DNA of 64,000 nucleotides from Streptomyces klenkii (GTDB taxonomy: Bacteria > Actinomycetota > Actinomycetes > Streptomycetales > Streptomycetaceae): assembly GCF_003626645.1 (NCBI RefSeq), contig NZ_RBAM01000005.1, forward strand, positions 248,001 to 312,000, read 5' to 3'. Shown piece by piece: positions 33,731 through 42,160 of the stretch (positions are counted from its first letter, which is position 1; every line of letters begins with the position of its first letter). Under the pieces are notes generated by a model, which did no database searches, was not told the DNA's origin, and saw only the letters and a program-made list of their open reading frames with translations. The translations under genes and the position numbers were made by a program.

Positions 33731-35107
33731 ATGGCCGCACAGCGGCTGGTGGTCGTCGGAGGCGACGCGGCGGGCATGTCCGCCGCGTCCCGGGCGCGCA
33801 GGCTCACGAAGCCGGACGAGCTGGAGATCGTCGCGTTCGAGCGCGGCGGTTTCACGTCGTACTCCGCGTGCGGCATCCCCTACTGGGCGGGCGGCGTGGT
33901 GGACGGCCCGGACGAGCTCGTCGCCCGGACGCCGGAGGAGCACCGCGCCCGCGGCATCGACGTGCGGATGCGCACCGAGGTGACCGGGCTCGACCTCGGC
34001 GGGCAGCACGTCCTCGTGCGCGACCTGGAGTCCGGGGAGGAGCGCCGGCACGGCTTCGACCACCTCGTCCTCGCGACGGGCGCCCGCCCCGTCCGGCCGC
34101 CCCTGGAGGGCATCGACGCCCCGGGCGTGCACGGGGTGCAGACCCTGGACGACGGCCGGGCGCTCGTCGACGCGCTGGACGGCGGCGCGGGGGACCGCAG
34201 GGCGGTGGTGGTCGGTGCGGGGTACATCGGCGTGGAGGCGGCGGAGGCGCTCGTCCGGCGCGGCTGGGCGGTGACGGTGATCGAGCGGTCCGCGCAGCCG
34301 ATGGCGACCCTCGATCCCGACATGGGGGCGCTCGTGCGCGACGCCATGACCGGCATGGGCATCGAGGTGGTGACGGACACCGAGGTCACCGCCGTACGGA
34401 CCGGCCCGGACGGGCGGGTCCGCGCCGTCGCCACGGCCGGCCGCGAACACCCCGCCGACGTGGTCGTCCTCGGCCTCGGCGTACGCCCCGAGACGGCGCT
34501 GGCCCGGGAGGCGGGCCTGCCGCTGGGCACGTCGGGCGGGCTGCTCACCGACCTGGCGATGCGGGTGCGCGGCCACGAGAACGTCTGGGCGGGCGGCGAC
34601 TGCGTGGAGGTCCTCGACCTCGTCTCCGGCCGCACCCGCCACATCCCCCTCGGCACGCACGCCAACAAGCACGGCCAGGTCATCGGCACGAACGTGGGCG
34701 GCGGTTACGCGACGTTCCCCGGCGTGGTGGGCACGGCCGTCAGCAAGGTCTGCGACCTGGAGATCGCCCGGACCGGGCTGCTGGAGGCCCAGGCGCGGGC
34801 CGAAGGCCTGCGCTACGTGACCGCCACCATCGAGTCCACGAGCCGCGCCGGCTACTACCCCGGCGCGCGCCCGATGACGGTGAAGATGCTCGCCGAGCGC
34901 GGCACGGGGCGGCTGCTGGGCGTGCAGATCGTCGGGCGCGAGGGCGCGGCGAAGCGGGTGGACGTCGCGGCGGTGGCCCTCACGGCCCGCATGACGGTGG
35001 ATCAGATGACGGCCCTGGACCTGGGATACGCCCCGCCGTTCTCACCCGTGTGGGACCCGGTGCTGGTGGCGGCCCGCAGGGCGGCGGCGGCCGTCAAGGG
35101 CGACTGA
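33731..35107 (+). CDS. CoA-disulfide reductase-like FAD oxidoreductase
   Basis: A 458-residue pyridine-nucleotide disulfide oxidoreductase with a single active-site Cys in SYSACGIPYW (about residue 48), as in CoA-disulfide reductase and NADH peroxidase/oxidase. FAD motif LVVVGGDAAGMSAASRAR, NAD motif AVVVGAGYIGVEAAEAL, and the dimer domain ending in GYAPPFSPVWDPV are visible. It starts 41 bases after pcaG behind GGGAGGAG, so it may be read with the pca genes, although no role in protocatechuate breakdown is known. Confidence 0.88.
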   Translation: MAAQRLVVVGGDAAGMSAASRARRLTKPDELEIVAFERGGFTSYSACGIPYWAGGVVDGPDELVARTPEEHRARGIDVRMRTEVTGLDLGGQHVLVRDLESGEERRHGFDHLVLATGARPVRPPLEGIDAPGVHGVQTLDDGRALVDALDGGAGDRRAVVVGAGYIGVEAAEALVRRGWAVTVIERSAQPMATLDPDMGALVRDAMTGMGIEVVTDTEVTAVRTGPDGRVRAVATAGREHPADVVVLGLGVRPETALAREAGLPLGTSGGLLTDLAMRVRGHENVWAGGDCVEVLDLVSGRTRHIPLGTHANKHGQVIGTNVGGGYATFPGVVGTAVSKVCDLEIARTGLLEAQARAEGLRYVTATIESTSRAGYYPGARPMTVKMLAERGTGRLLGVQIVGREGAAKRVDVAAVALTARMTVDQMTALDLGYAPPFSPVWDPVLVAARRAAAAVKGD

Positions 35108-35285
35108 GGGGGCCTGAGAGGCCGGGAGGAGCCGTTGGGAGCGCAATTCGACACGCACGAAGGCCGGGAAAATTCACCCGATTGTGCGTAAGGCCGGACA
35201 CTTGCGCATTCCGGAATTACGGCGCGATGCTGGCGACAGGCCCCAAAGGGAGGCCTGAACTCCGGTCAGGACCGAGGTGAACCCC

Positions 35286-35405
35286 GTGGACGAGAAGAAG
35301 ACCTACGAATCGCCCGAGCTCATCGAGATCGGCACCTTCGAAGAGGACACGCAGGGCTGGTGGGGCCATTGGTGGGACGGCTTCAACGGCTGGCGTGACT
35401 GGTAA
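35286..35405 (+). CDS. Lasso peptide precursor (A gene), Trp-rich
   Basis: A 39-codon GTG-started gene with GAGG 8-11 bases upstream. Leader VDEKKTYESPELIEIGTFEE plus DTQ contains the lasso leader signature Y7xxP10xL12xxxG16xF18, with Thr22 at position -2. The predicted core, residues 24-39, is GWWGHWWDGFNGWRDW. Gly1 and Asp8 would form the macrolactam ring of 8 residues, leaving an 8-residue tail. Six of 16 core residues are Trp. My calculated monoisotopic mass of the cyclised core is about 2128.89 Da. The next genes encode the cyclase and the B2 leader peptidase, which makes this assignment strong. Confidence 0.92.
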   Translation: MDEKKTYESPELIEIGTFEEDTQGWWGHWWDGFNGWRDW

Positions 35406-35435
35406 CCGGTAACCGGTAACTGGTAACCGGTAAGG
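35401..35435. repeat. 7-bp tandem repeat after the lasso precursor
   Basis: Five copies of GGTAACC-like units run from 35401 to 35435 (GGTAACC, GGTAACC, GGTAACT, GGTAACC, GGTAAGG). The stop codon of the precursor is in the first unit. Because the period is 7, the TAA triplets fall in all three frames. The unit is itself palindromic (GGTAACC), so alternative small stems can form between precursor and cyclase genes. Confidence 0.85.
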
Positions 35436-35447
35436 GCGGACAGCGGG

Positions 35448-37361
35448 ATGTCCGGTTGCGGTGCGCGCTGGTTCGCGGTGTTGCCCGACAGCGAAGCCGG
35501 CAGCACGGCGGCCGGGCTCCTGCGCCCCCTCGCCGCCCGGTCCGTCCAGCACGCCTCGGGACGGCCGTGGCTGCTGGGCCACTGGAGCGCGGACGAGGTC
35601 GTGGTCGGCGAGGCTGGCGGCGCGAGGCTGGCGGTGATCGGGCAGTGCCCGGTCACCGCCGGCCGGCTGAACCGGCTGGCCGCGGGGCTCGGCACGGGCG
35701 TGGCGTACCTGGACCGGATCGGCGCGATCCTGCCGGGAAGCTTCCACGCGGTGGCCGCGGCGGGCGGCAGGCTCCGGGTCCAGGGCAGCGCGTCGGGGCT
35801 CCGGAGGGTCTTCTACGCGCCGCTGGCGGGCACCGTGGTGGCGGCCGACCGGTCCGACGTCCTGGCCCGCCTGACCGGAAGCGGCCCGGACCGGCAGTGG
35901 CTCGCGGCCCGGCTGCTGGACCAGCCGGTGCCGCACCCGGCGGCCGACGCCCCGCCGTGGCAAGGAGTGCGGGCGGTGCCGCCGGGACGCTGCCTGCTGA
36001 TCGAGGCCGACGGGCGCAGCCGTACCGCGCGCTGGTGGTATCCGCCCGAGCCGGAGCTGCCCCTGTCCCGGGGCGCCCCGCTCCTGCGCGACGCGCTGGC
36101 CACGGCGGTGGCGTTCCGGGTTGAGGCCGCGGGGGCTGCTGGGACTGCGGGGGCTGCGGGAACGTCGGGGACTGCGGGAACGACGGGGCCCGCCCCCGGC
36201 ATCGGCTGCGATCTGTCCGGCGGCCTGGATTCGACGTCGCTGTGCTTCCTGGCCCACCGGCACCGGCCCGGCCTGACCGCGTTGACGTGCGCCGGAGCCG
36301 ACGAGAGCGACGACGACGCGGCGTGGGCCGACCTCGCCGCCCGCGACCTGCCCGGCGCCCGGCGGCTCGTCGTGTCCGCCGGGCAGCGCCCTCCGCAGTT
36401 CGCGGACCTCCTGCGCTCCGCCGGCACGGACGAGCCGAACCCCGGCCTGCGCGGCCAGGCCCAAGTCCTCGCGCTCGCCGGGCTCCTGGCGGCCGAGGGC
36501 TGCCGCGTGCGGCTCAGCGGGCACGGCGGCGACGAGGTGGTGTGGGCCCGGGGCGCGTACCTCCACGACCTGGCGCGCAGCCACCCGCACACCTGCTGGC
36601 GGCACGCCCGCGCCCACCGGATCCTGCGCCGCTGGTCCGGCCGCTCCCTCATGGACATGCTGCTGGACCGCCGGGACTACGGCACGTGGCTCGGCGACCA
36701 GGCCGCGGCCCTCACCTCGCCGCCCGGCCGGGACGGCCCCGCCGGCTGGGGCCCGGACCTGCGCATGGCCCCGTGGGCCACGGCGGAAGCCGCCGAGGCG
36801 ACCCGTGCCCTGCTCGGCGCGGCGGCGGAGGACGCCCGGCCGCTCGCGGGCTCGCGCGGCCGGCACGAGGCCGTCGCGCTGGCGCAGACCGCCGGCCGCT
36901 GCTCCCGCATCGACGGGCAGGTCGTCGCGGGCACCGGCCTGACCGCGGCCTACCCCTTCCTCGACGACCGCGTGCTGGAGACGTGCCTGGCCGTGCGCCT
37001 GCACGAGCGCACCACCCCCTGGCGCTACAAACCCCTGCTGACGGAAGCGATGCGCGGCATCGTCCCCGACGCCGTGCTGCGCCGCACGACCAAGGCGGAC
37101 ACGGGCCCGGAGGTCTCCGCGGGGTTCCGCCGCCACCGCGGTGAACTGCTCGCCCTGTGCGACGACCTGCTGCTCGCCCAGTACGGCCTGGCCGACGCCG
37201 CCCGGCTGCGGGCGGCCGTCGCCGAAGCGTGCGCCGAGGGCGTCGTACGCCCCGCGCTCGTGCAGACCCTCGCCACCGAGGCGTGGCTGCGTTCGGCGGC
37301 GGGCCGCACGGGCAGGGCGCGCGCCCCCGGCGTCGCGGGTCCGGGGACGGTGCGGGCGTGA
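35448..37361 (+). CDS. Lasso macrolactam synthetase (C protein, Asn-synthetase-like)
   Basis: A 637-residue homologue of asparagine synthetase B. The N-terminal class II amidotransferase-like domain lacks the N-terminal catalytic Cys, as in lasso cyclases, and the ATP-pyrophosphatase loop is LSGGLDSTSL (Ser257-Ser262), with RLSGHGGDEVVW and AYPFLDDRVLE further on. It would adenylate Asp8 of the core and join it to the Gly1 amine. A low-complexity Ala/Gly/Thr linker (~residues 227-250) sits just before the P-loop. It starts 42 bases after the precursor stop codon and overlaps the B2 gene by 4 bases. Confidence 0.93.
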   Translation: MSGCGARWFAVLPDSEAGSTAAGLLRPLAARSVQHASGRPWLLGHWSADEVVVGEAGGARLAVIGQCPVTAGRLNRLAAGLGTGVAYLDRIGAILPGSFHAVAAAGGRLRVQGSASGLRRVFYAPLAGTVVAADRSDVLARLTGSGPDRQWLAARLLDQPVPHPAADAPPWQGVRAVPPGRCLLIEADGRSRTARWWYPPEPELPLSRGAPLLRDALATAVAFRVEAAGAAGTAGAAGTSGTAGTTGPAPGIGCDLSGGLDSTSLCFLAHRHRPGLTALTCAGADESDDDAAWADLAARDLPGARRLVVSAGQRPPQFADLLRSAGTDEPNPGLRGQAQVLALAGLLAAEGCRVRLSGHGGDEVVWARGAYLHDLARSHPHTCWRHARAHRILRRWSGRSLMDMLLDRRDYGTWLGDQAAALTSPPGRDGPAGWGPDLRMAPWATAEAAEATRALLGAAAEDARPLAGSRGRHEAVALAQTAGRCSRIDGQVVAGTGLTAAYPFLDDRVLETCLAVRLHERTTPWRYKPLLTEAMRGIVPDAVLRRTTKADTGPEVSAGFRRHRGELLALCDDLLLAQYGLADAARLRAAVAEACAEGVVRPALVQTLATEAWLRSAAGRTGRARAPGVAGPGTVRA

Positions 37362-37783
37362 GCGGCCCCGTCGTCCTCCCCCGGGAGCCGAAACCGCCGC
37401 TGCGCGAGCGGGCCGCGGCGCACGTGGCGATCGGCGCGGCCCGCCTGATCGCCCGCCTGCCGCCCCGTCACCTCCGCGCCCTGCTGGGCGCGTTGCGCAC
37501 CGGGGCCGTCCCCGCGACGTACGACCAGGCGCTCGCCGCCCGCACCGCGGTCACCGGCACCAGCGCGCACTGCGCCGGCCCGTACTGCGTGCCCCGGTCC
37601 GTGGCCACGGCGCTGCTCTGCCGGCTGCGCGGCACGTGGCCCACGTGGTGCACCGGGGTCCGCACGGGCCCTTTCGCCGCGCACGCCTGGGTCGAGGCCG
37701 AGGGCCGGCCCGTGGGCGAGCCGGCCGGCTCGGGCTGCTTCAGCACCCTGCTCTCGGTCCCGCCGCGGGAGCGCGAGAGGTGA
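37358..37783 (+). CDS. Lasso leader peptidase (B2, transglutaminase-like)
   Basis: A 141-residue B2 protein. Catalytic Cys77 is in GPYCVPRSVATALLCRLRG and His109 in FAAHAWVEAEGRPVG, the Cys-His pair of the transglutaminase-like fold that removes the leader; WPTWCTGVRTGPF is a family hallmark. The GTG start overlaps the cyclase stop codon (GTGA). No RRE (B1) domain is fused to it, and no B1 or ABC exporter gene lies before or after. Confidence 0.93.
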   Translation: MSGPVVLPREPKPPLRERAAAHVAIGAARLIARLPPRHLRALLGALRTGAVPATYDQALAARTAVTGTSAHCAGPYCVPRSVATALLCRLRGTWPTWCTGVRTGPFAAHAWVEAEGRPVGEPAGSGCFSTLLSVPPRERER

Positions 37784-37797
37784 TCGCGCGGACGGCA

Positions 37798-37832
37798 GTG
37801 CGCCCCGGGCGGGGATCCCGCCCGGGGCGCAC
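37798..37832. terminator. Strong terminator of the lasso operon
   Basis: GTGCGCCCCGGGCGGG (37798-37813) pairs perfectly with CCCGCCCGGGGCGCAC (37817-37832), a 16-bp stem with a 3-nt loop, 15 bases after the B2 stop codon and 42 bases from the convergent SH3 gene. It probably acts in both directions. Confidence 0.75.
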
Positions 37833-37873
37833 CGGATCGCCTATCGGCGTCCTAGTCCAGCCTGTGCCCTAGG

Positions 37874-38236
37874 TCAGCGCCACTGCTTGATGCAGGCGCT
37901 GGGGACCCAGCCCCGGTGCCCGCCATAGCTCAGGATGACCCAGCTGTTGTCCTTCTTCCCGCAGAGGTTGTAGGACTGGCCGCTGATGCCGGTGCCGGTC
38001 GGGTCGCAGCCGCGGCCGGACTTGCCCTTGGGGAGCAGGCCGACGGCGGTGGCGCCCAGCTTCCGGTCCGTGCGGATCTTCACGCTCTCCAGCGCCGTCA
38101 GCGTGTCGTAGCTGCAAGACGCGGCGGCGGAGACGCGCGCGTCGGCCGCGGCAGCGACGCCGCCGCCGGTCAGGACGGCGCCGCCGGCGAGAACGGCGGC
38201 GGTGACGGCGGTGGCCGCCAACTTCCTTATGTGCAT
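37874..38236 (-). CDS. Secreted small SH3-like protein
   Basis: A 120-residue exported protein with signal peptide (MHIRKLAATAVTAAVLAGG then an Ala-rich cleavage region). The mature part shows SVKIRTDRKLGATAVGLLPKG and WVILSYGGHRGWVPSACI, typical of bacterial SH3 domains. Four Cys residues may form disulfides. It is probably wall-associated. It converges on the lasso operon with a terminator between, so it is unlikely to be part of it. Confidence 0.8.
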   Translation of the reverse strand: MHIRKLAATAVTAAVLAGGAVLTGGGVAAAADARVSAAASCSYDTLTALESVKIRTDRKLGATAVGLLPKGKSGRGCDPTGTGISGQSYNLCGKKDNSWVILSYGGHRGWVPSACIKQWR

Positions 38237-38639
38237 GATGGTTCCCCGTCGTGGTAGGTAACGGTGATCACCACGCTATCCAGGCATGTACATGACATGC
38301 AAAGCGGCGCGAGCCCGTGCGCGGACGATCTCCGGCGTTGACGTGCGCCGGACCGGCCGCTGTAATGGGCGGCGTGGCGCGTGGCGCCGGCCAAAGAGAA
38401 GTGGGCCGGCCGGCAGCCGGGCGACCACCCGTAGTGCAGGGGTCCGTCCCGTGAATTCACCCTCCGCAGGCTGAGCCTGACGCAGGCGAACGCTCTCGTA
38501 CGCGTACGCCCGGCGCTCCGCGCGCCCTTTTCTTCCCCCTCTTCTTCCCTTCCTCCGCTTCACGCGGATCCTCATCTTCAGGAATTCGCACGCCGGTTGA
38601 CGCGGCCGCGGTCCTGTATTTCCCGGAGAGCCCACACGC
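38237..38639. other. Intergenic region with palindromes
   Basis: No convincing gene. It holds GGTGATCACC (38263-38272), a perfect 10-bp palindrome just upstream of the SH3 gene, and GCATGTACATGACATGC (38284-38300), which contains CATGTACATG. Both may be operators for the divergent genes. The rest is Arg-codon-rich in every frame, without ribosome sites. Confidence 0.4.
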
Positions 38640-39527
38640 ATGTCTTCCTTCAACCAATCCGTCATCGACGAGTTCCGTGCCAACGGCGGAAAGGTCGGCG
38701 GCCCGTTCGAGGGCGGCGATCTGCTCCTGCTGACCACCACGGGCGCGAAGTCCGGCGCGGAACACACCACGCCGCTCGGCTACGTGCGCCACGGCGAACT
38801 ACTGCTGGTCGTCGGCTCCGACATGGGAGCGCCCCGGCACCCCGACTGGTACCGGAACCTGCTGGCCCACCCGCTCGTCCAGGTGGAGATCGGGGCCGAA
38901 CGGTACGCGGCGGTGGCGGTGCCCGCCGAAGGGGCGCGGCGCGACCGGCTGTTCGCCCACGTGGTGAGCGCAGCGCCCGGGTACGGCGAGTACCAGGCGA
39001 ACACCCCGCGCGTCCTGCCGGTCGTGGTCCTGGAGCGCACCGGCGACACCGAGGCGCCGCCCGTCCGGACGCTCGCCGACAAGGTCATGGAGGTGCACAC
39101 CTGGCTGCGCGCGCAGCTGAAGCACGTACGCGCCGAGGTCGAAGCCCACTTCGCCGCCGCGCCGGGCGACGAGCGGCGGATGCCGGGGCTGGGGTTGCAG
39201 ATCCGGCAGCACTGCCTGGCGTTCTGCCAGTCGCTGGAGTTCCACCACACGAGTGAGGACCAGCACCTGTTCCCGGCGATGGAGGCCCACCACCCGGAGC
39301 TCGGCGCCGCCTTCGAGCGGCTCCGGTCCGAGCACAGGACCGTGGCGCGGTTGCAGCAGGAGCTGGGAGCGCTGCTGGCGGACATCGCGGGCGCCGACCC
39401 CGTACGCTTCCGCGCCGAACTGGAGCGGATGACGCAGGAGCTGACGGCGCACCTCGCCTACGAGGAGGAGATCCTGCTCCCGCCGCTCGCCGGGATCCCC
39501 TTCCCGCCACAGGCGGCGAAGCCGTAG
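38640..39527 (+). CDS. Ddn-type F420 nitroreductase fused to hemerythrin domain
   Basis: A 295-residue two-domain protein. Residues 1-~135 match the Ddn/FQR family (LLLTTTGAKSGAEHTTPLGYV, DWYRNLLAHPLVQVEIG), which use deazaflavin F420H2. Residues ~140-285 form a hemerythrin HHE four-helix bundle with ligands in MEVHTWLR, HHTSEDQHLFPAM, SEHRTVARL and LTAHLAYEEEILLP. The fusion would couple F420-dependent reduction to a di-iron site sensing or binding oxygen or NO. ATG at 38640; there is no obvious operon partner. Confidence 0.85.
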   Translation: MSSFNQSVIDEFRANGGKVGGPFEGGDLLLLTTTGAKSGAEHTTPLGYVRHGELLLVVGSDMGAPRHPDWYRNLLAHPLVQVEIGAERYAAVAVPAEGARRDRLFAHVVSAAPGYGEYQANTPRVLPVVVLERTGDTEAPPVRTLADKVMEVHTWLRAQLKHVRAEVEAHFAAAPGDERRMPGLGLQIRQHCLAFCQSLEFHHTSEDQHLFPAMEAHHPELGAAFERLRSEHRTVARLQQELGALLADIAGADPVRFRAELERMTQELTAHLAYEEEILLPPLAGIPFPPQAAKP

Positions 39528-39613
39528 CGGCCGCGGTTTCCGGAGCGGCCGCCATTTCCGGAGCAGTCGCCATTCCGGCCCACCCGCCGTCACACGGCTG
39601 CTAGAAAACCCGG

Positions 39614-40231
39614 GTGACGACTCCCGACCCTGCGCGCCCTGCGCGCTCTCTTTCCCCCGCTTCGCGCCGCCGCTTCCTCTCGGGGGCGGTGGCCGCCGGC
39701 GGCGGTCTGCTCGCCGCGGCGCCCGGGGCCCGGGCCCTGGACCGCCCCCGTCCGCACGTGCGGACCGGCACCTGGCCTCCGGGCCTGGAGGCCGCGGCCC
39801 GCCGCGCCATGCCGGCCGCCGTCGACTACGCCCGCGCCGCCGGCCGGTGGCCCTACGGCGCGGTGCTCGTCGACGTCGCCGGCGGGCACGTCGTGACGGG
39901 CGCGAGCAACGACTCCGGCCACGACCCCACGGCGCACGCCGAGGTCGCCCTGCTGCGCAAGGCCGCCGCCGCGGGCCTGCACCTCCCGGACCACGCCGTG
40001 GTCACCACGGCCGAGCCGTGCGCGATGTGCGCGGGCGCGCTCCTGTGGAGCAAGGTGCGGGCCGTCGCCTACGGGACCTCCGTGGAGAAGCTCATCTCGT
40101 ACGGGGTCCCGCAGATCGACATGTCCTTCGCCGAGATCGCCGGCAGGTCGCTCCTGCCGCGTCCCCCGGCGCTGGCCGGTGACGTCCGCTGCGACCTCAC
40201 CGACCCCCTCTACCGCGGCCTGATGCGATAG
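39614..40231 (+). CDS. Tat-signal nucleoside/cytidine deaminase-family protein
   Basis: A 205-residue deaminase with zinc motifs HAEVALLRKA and TTAEPCAMCAGALLW (HAE...PCxxC), like guanine/cytosine deaminases and tRNA adenosine deaminases. Unusually it begins with a twin-arginine signal (SPASRRRFLSGAVAAGGG, then LLAAAPGARA), so it is predicted to be folded in the cytoplasm with its metal and then exported. It probably acts on extracellular purine or pyrimidine bases. GTG start at 39614; a later start would delete the signal but leave a complete catalytic domain, so this is worth testing. Confidence 0.85.
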   Translation: MTTPDPARPARSLSPASRRRFLSGAVAAGGGLLAAAPGARALDRPRPHVRTGTWPPGLEAAARRAMPAAVDYARAAGRWPYGAVLVDVAGGHVVTGASNDSGHDPTAHAEVALLRKAAAAGLHLPDHAVVTTAEPCAMCAGALLWSKVRAVAYGTSVEKLISYGVPQIDMSFAEIAGRSLLPRPPALAGDVRCDLTDPLYRGLMR

Positions 40232-40249
40232 CCGGCCTCGGCCGGCAGG

Positions 40250-41314
40250 TCAGCGGGCCGTGCGCTCGTGCACGTACTCCACGAGGCGCGTCAGCGCGTC
40301 CGGGTCCGTGTTCGGCATGACGCCGTGGCCCAGGTTGAAGACGTGGCCCTCCAGGCCGGACGCCGCGTCCAGCACCTCCTGGGCCTTCATCTCGACCGCG
40401 CTGCGGCCGGCGAAGAGCACGGCCGGGTCGAGGTTGCCCTGGAGGGCCTTGCCCGGGCCGACGCGGCGGACGGCCTCGTCCAGCGGGACGCGCCAGTCGA
40501 CGCCGACGACGTCCGCGCCGGCCTCGCCCATGAGGCCGAGGAGCTCGCCCGTGCCGACGCCGAAGTGGATGCGGGGCACGCCGTGGTGGGCGACCGCGTC
40601 GAAGACCTTGGCGGAGGCCGGCATGACGAAGTTGCGGTACTCGGCCGGGGCGAGGGCGCCCGCCCACGAGTCGAAGAGCTGGACGGCGGAGACGCCGGCC
40701 CGGATCTGGACGTCCAGGAAGGCGGCCGTGATGCCGGCCAGGCGGTCCACGAGGTCGGCCCACAGCTCCGGGTCGCCGTACATCATGGCCTTGGTGTTCT
40801 CGTACGTGCGCGAGGGCCCGCCCTCGATGAGGTAGCTGGCCAGGGTGAACGGCGCGCCCGCGAAGCCGATCAGCGGGGTCGCGCCGAGCTCGCCGGTGAG
40901 CTGGCGGACGGCCTCGGTGACGTAGGGGACGTCGGAGGCGTCGAGCGGGCGCAGGCGCTCCAGGTCCGCGCGGGTACGGACCGGCTCGGCGACGACCGGG
41001 CCGACGCCCGGCTTGATGTCCAGGTCGATGCCGACGGCCTTGAGCGGCACCACGATGTCGCTGAAGAAGATCGCGGCGTCGACGTTGTGCCGGCGGACCG
41101 GCTGCAGAGTGATCTCGGTGACGAGGTCGGGCCGCATGCAGGAGTCGAGCATCGCGATGCCCTCGCGCACCTTGCGGTACTCGGGGAGCGAGCGGCCCGC
41201 CTGCCGCATGAACCAGACCGGAGTGTGGGGCACCGGCTCGCGCCGGCACGCCCTCAGGAACGCCGAGTCGTGTGCGGCGATACGGCCTGTCTGCTGCTGG
41301 CTGCGCTCACTCAT
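40250..41314 (-). CDS. hemE: Uroporphyrinogen decarboxylase HemE
   Basis: A 354-residue enzyme that decarboxylates uroporphyrinogen III to coproporphyrinogen III. The N-terminal signature [16 protein letters not shown] and the second motif [17 protein letters not shown] are intact, as is DWRVPLDEA. It supplies the substrate for the HemG and HemQ products encoded about 11 kb upstream. ATG at 41314 fits the family start ([11 protein letters not shown]). Divergent from the DUF3000 gene. Confidence 0.96.
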   Translation of the reverse strand: MSERSQQQTGRIAAHDSAFLRACRREPVPHTPVWFMRQAGRSLPEYRKVREGIAMLDSCMRPDLVTEITLQPVRRHNVDAAIFFSDIVVPLKAVGIDLDIKPGVGPVVAEPVRTRADLERLRPLDASDVPYVTEAVRQLTGELGATPLIGFAGAPFTLASYLIEGGPSRTYENTKAMMYGDPELWADLVDRLAGITAAFLDVQIRAGVSAVQLFDSWAGALAPAEYRNFVMPASAKVFDAVAHHGVPRIHFGVGTGELLGLMGEAGADVVGVDWRVPLDEAVRRVGPGKALQGNLDPAVLFAGRSAVEMKAQEVLDAASGLEGHVFNLGHGVMPNTDPDALTRLVEYVHERTAR

Positions 41315-41404
41315 GCCCCAAATCTTCGCACGGGCCGAACGAGTGACCCGCCCGTGTGGGTGTCCTACCCGGAACCGCGCTTCGTTCCGCCTAGTCTTCC
41401 GGGC

Positions 41405-42121
41405 ATGGCTGCGGCGCAGGGACACCTCTCGGACGGTCCGGACGACGCGGATGGGGAGGGCTCCCCGTCCGTCTTCCGGCAGGCGGTCGCCGGGCTGCAA
41501 GGGGTGCGCCTGCGGCCGGAGATCGAGCTCGACGCGACGCCGCCGCCCCAGCGGCTCGCCCCCTTCTCGTACGCGCTGGAGGCCGCGGTCGTCGTCGACG
41601 ACCAGGAGCTGGCCGACGGCCGGCTGATCCTGCTCCACGACCCCGCCGGGCACGAGGCCTGGGGCGGCACGTTCCGGCTCGTGACGCTGGTGCACGCGGA
41701 CCTGGAGCCGGAGATGGCGGCGGACCCGCTGCTCCCCGAAGTCTGCTGGTCCTGGCTCACGGGCGCGCTGGAGGCACGGCGCGTGCCGTACGCGGCGCCG
41801 AGCGGGACGGTCACGCGGGCCGGGTCCCACTACTTCGGCGGCCTCTCCGACCGGGAGCCGTCGACGCGCATCGAGATCCGGGCCTCCTGGTCGCCGGTCC
41901 CGCCGGCGGCGGCCAAGCCCGTACGGGCGGTCCGGGGCGGGAAGGGGGGCGGCGGCCCGGCCGCGGAGCCGCCGGAGGAGGCGGGGGTGCCGGACACCGC
42001 GGCGCACCTCGCTGCGTGGTGCGACCTGCTGTGCCAGATCGCGGGCCTCCCCCCGGGCGGCGCCCCGGACGCGGGCGTGGTGACCCTCCCCCAGAGACGG
42101 GACCCCCAGGGCCGCCGGTAG
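41405..42121 (+). CDS. DUF3000 family protein
   Basis: A 238-residue actinobacterial protein. [32 protein letters not shown] and [19 protein letters not shown] are the recognisable parts; a Gly/Pro-rich linker near residue 185 is variable. Function unknown. It is commonly found next to hemE and rnd in streptomycetes (from memory). Confidence 0.88.
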   Translation: MAAAQGHLSDGPDDADGEGSPSVFRQAVAGLQGVRLRPEIELDATPPPQRLAPFSYALEAAVVVDDQELADGRLILLHDPAGHEAWGGTFRLVTLVHADLEPEMAADPLLPEVCWSWLTGALEARRVPYAAPSGTVTRAGSHYFGGLSDREPSTRIEIRASWSPVPPAAAKPVRAVRGGKGGGGPAAEPPEEAGVPDTAAHLAAWCDLLCQIAGLPPGGAPDAGVVTLPQRRDPQGRR

Positions 42122-42160
42122 CGCTGCGCGCGCTTTCGCCGTACGAGGGCGAGGCGAGTC

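Noticed and set aside
35448..37361. Asparagine synthetase as the function of the Asn-synthetase-like gene
   Set aside because: The amidotransferase domain lacks the N-terminal catalytic Cys, and the gene is coupled to a lasso precursor and B2 peptidase.
37784..38236. Possible missing lasso B1 (RRE) gene after B2
   Set aside because: The 90-bp gap holds a terminator, and the next gene is a secreted SH3 protein on the other strand. No PqqD-like sequence was found.
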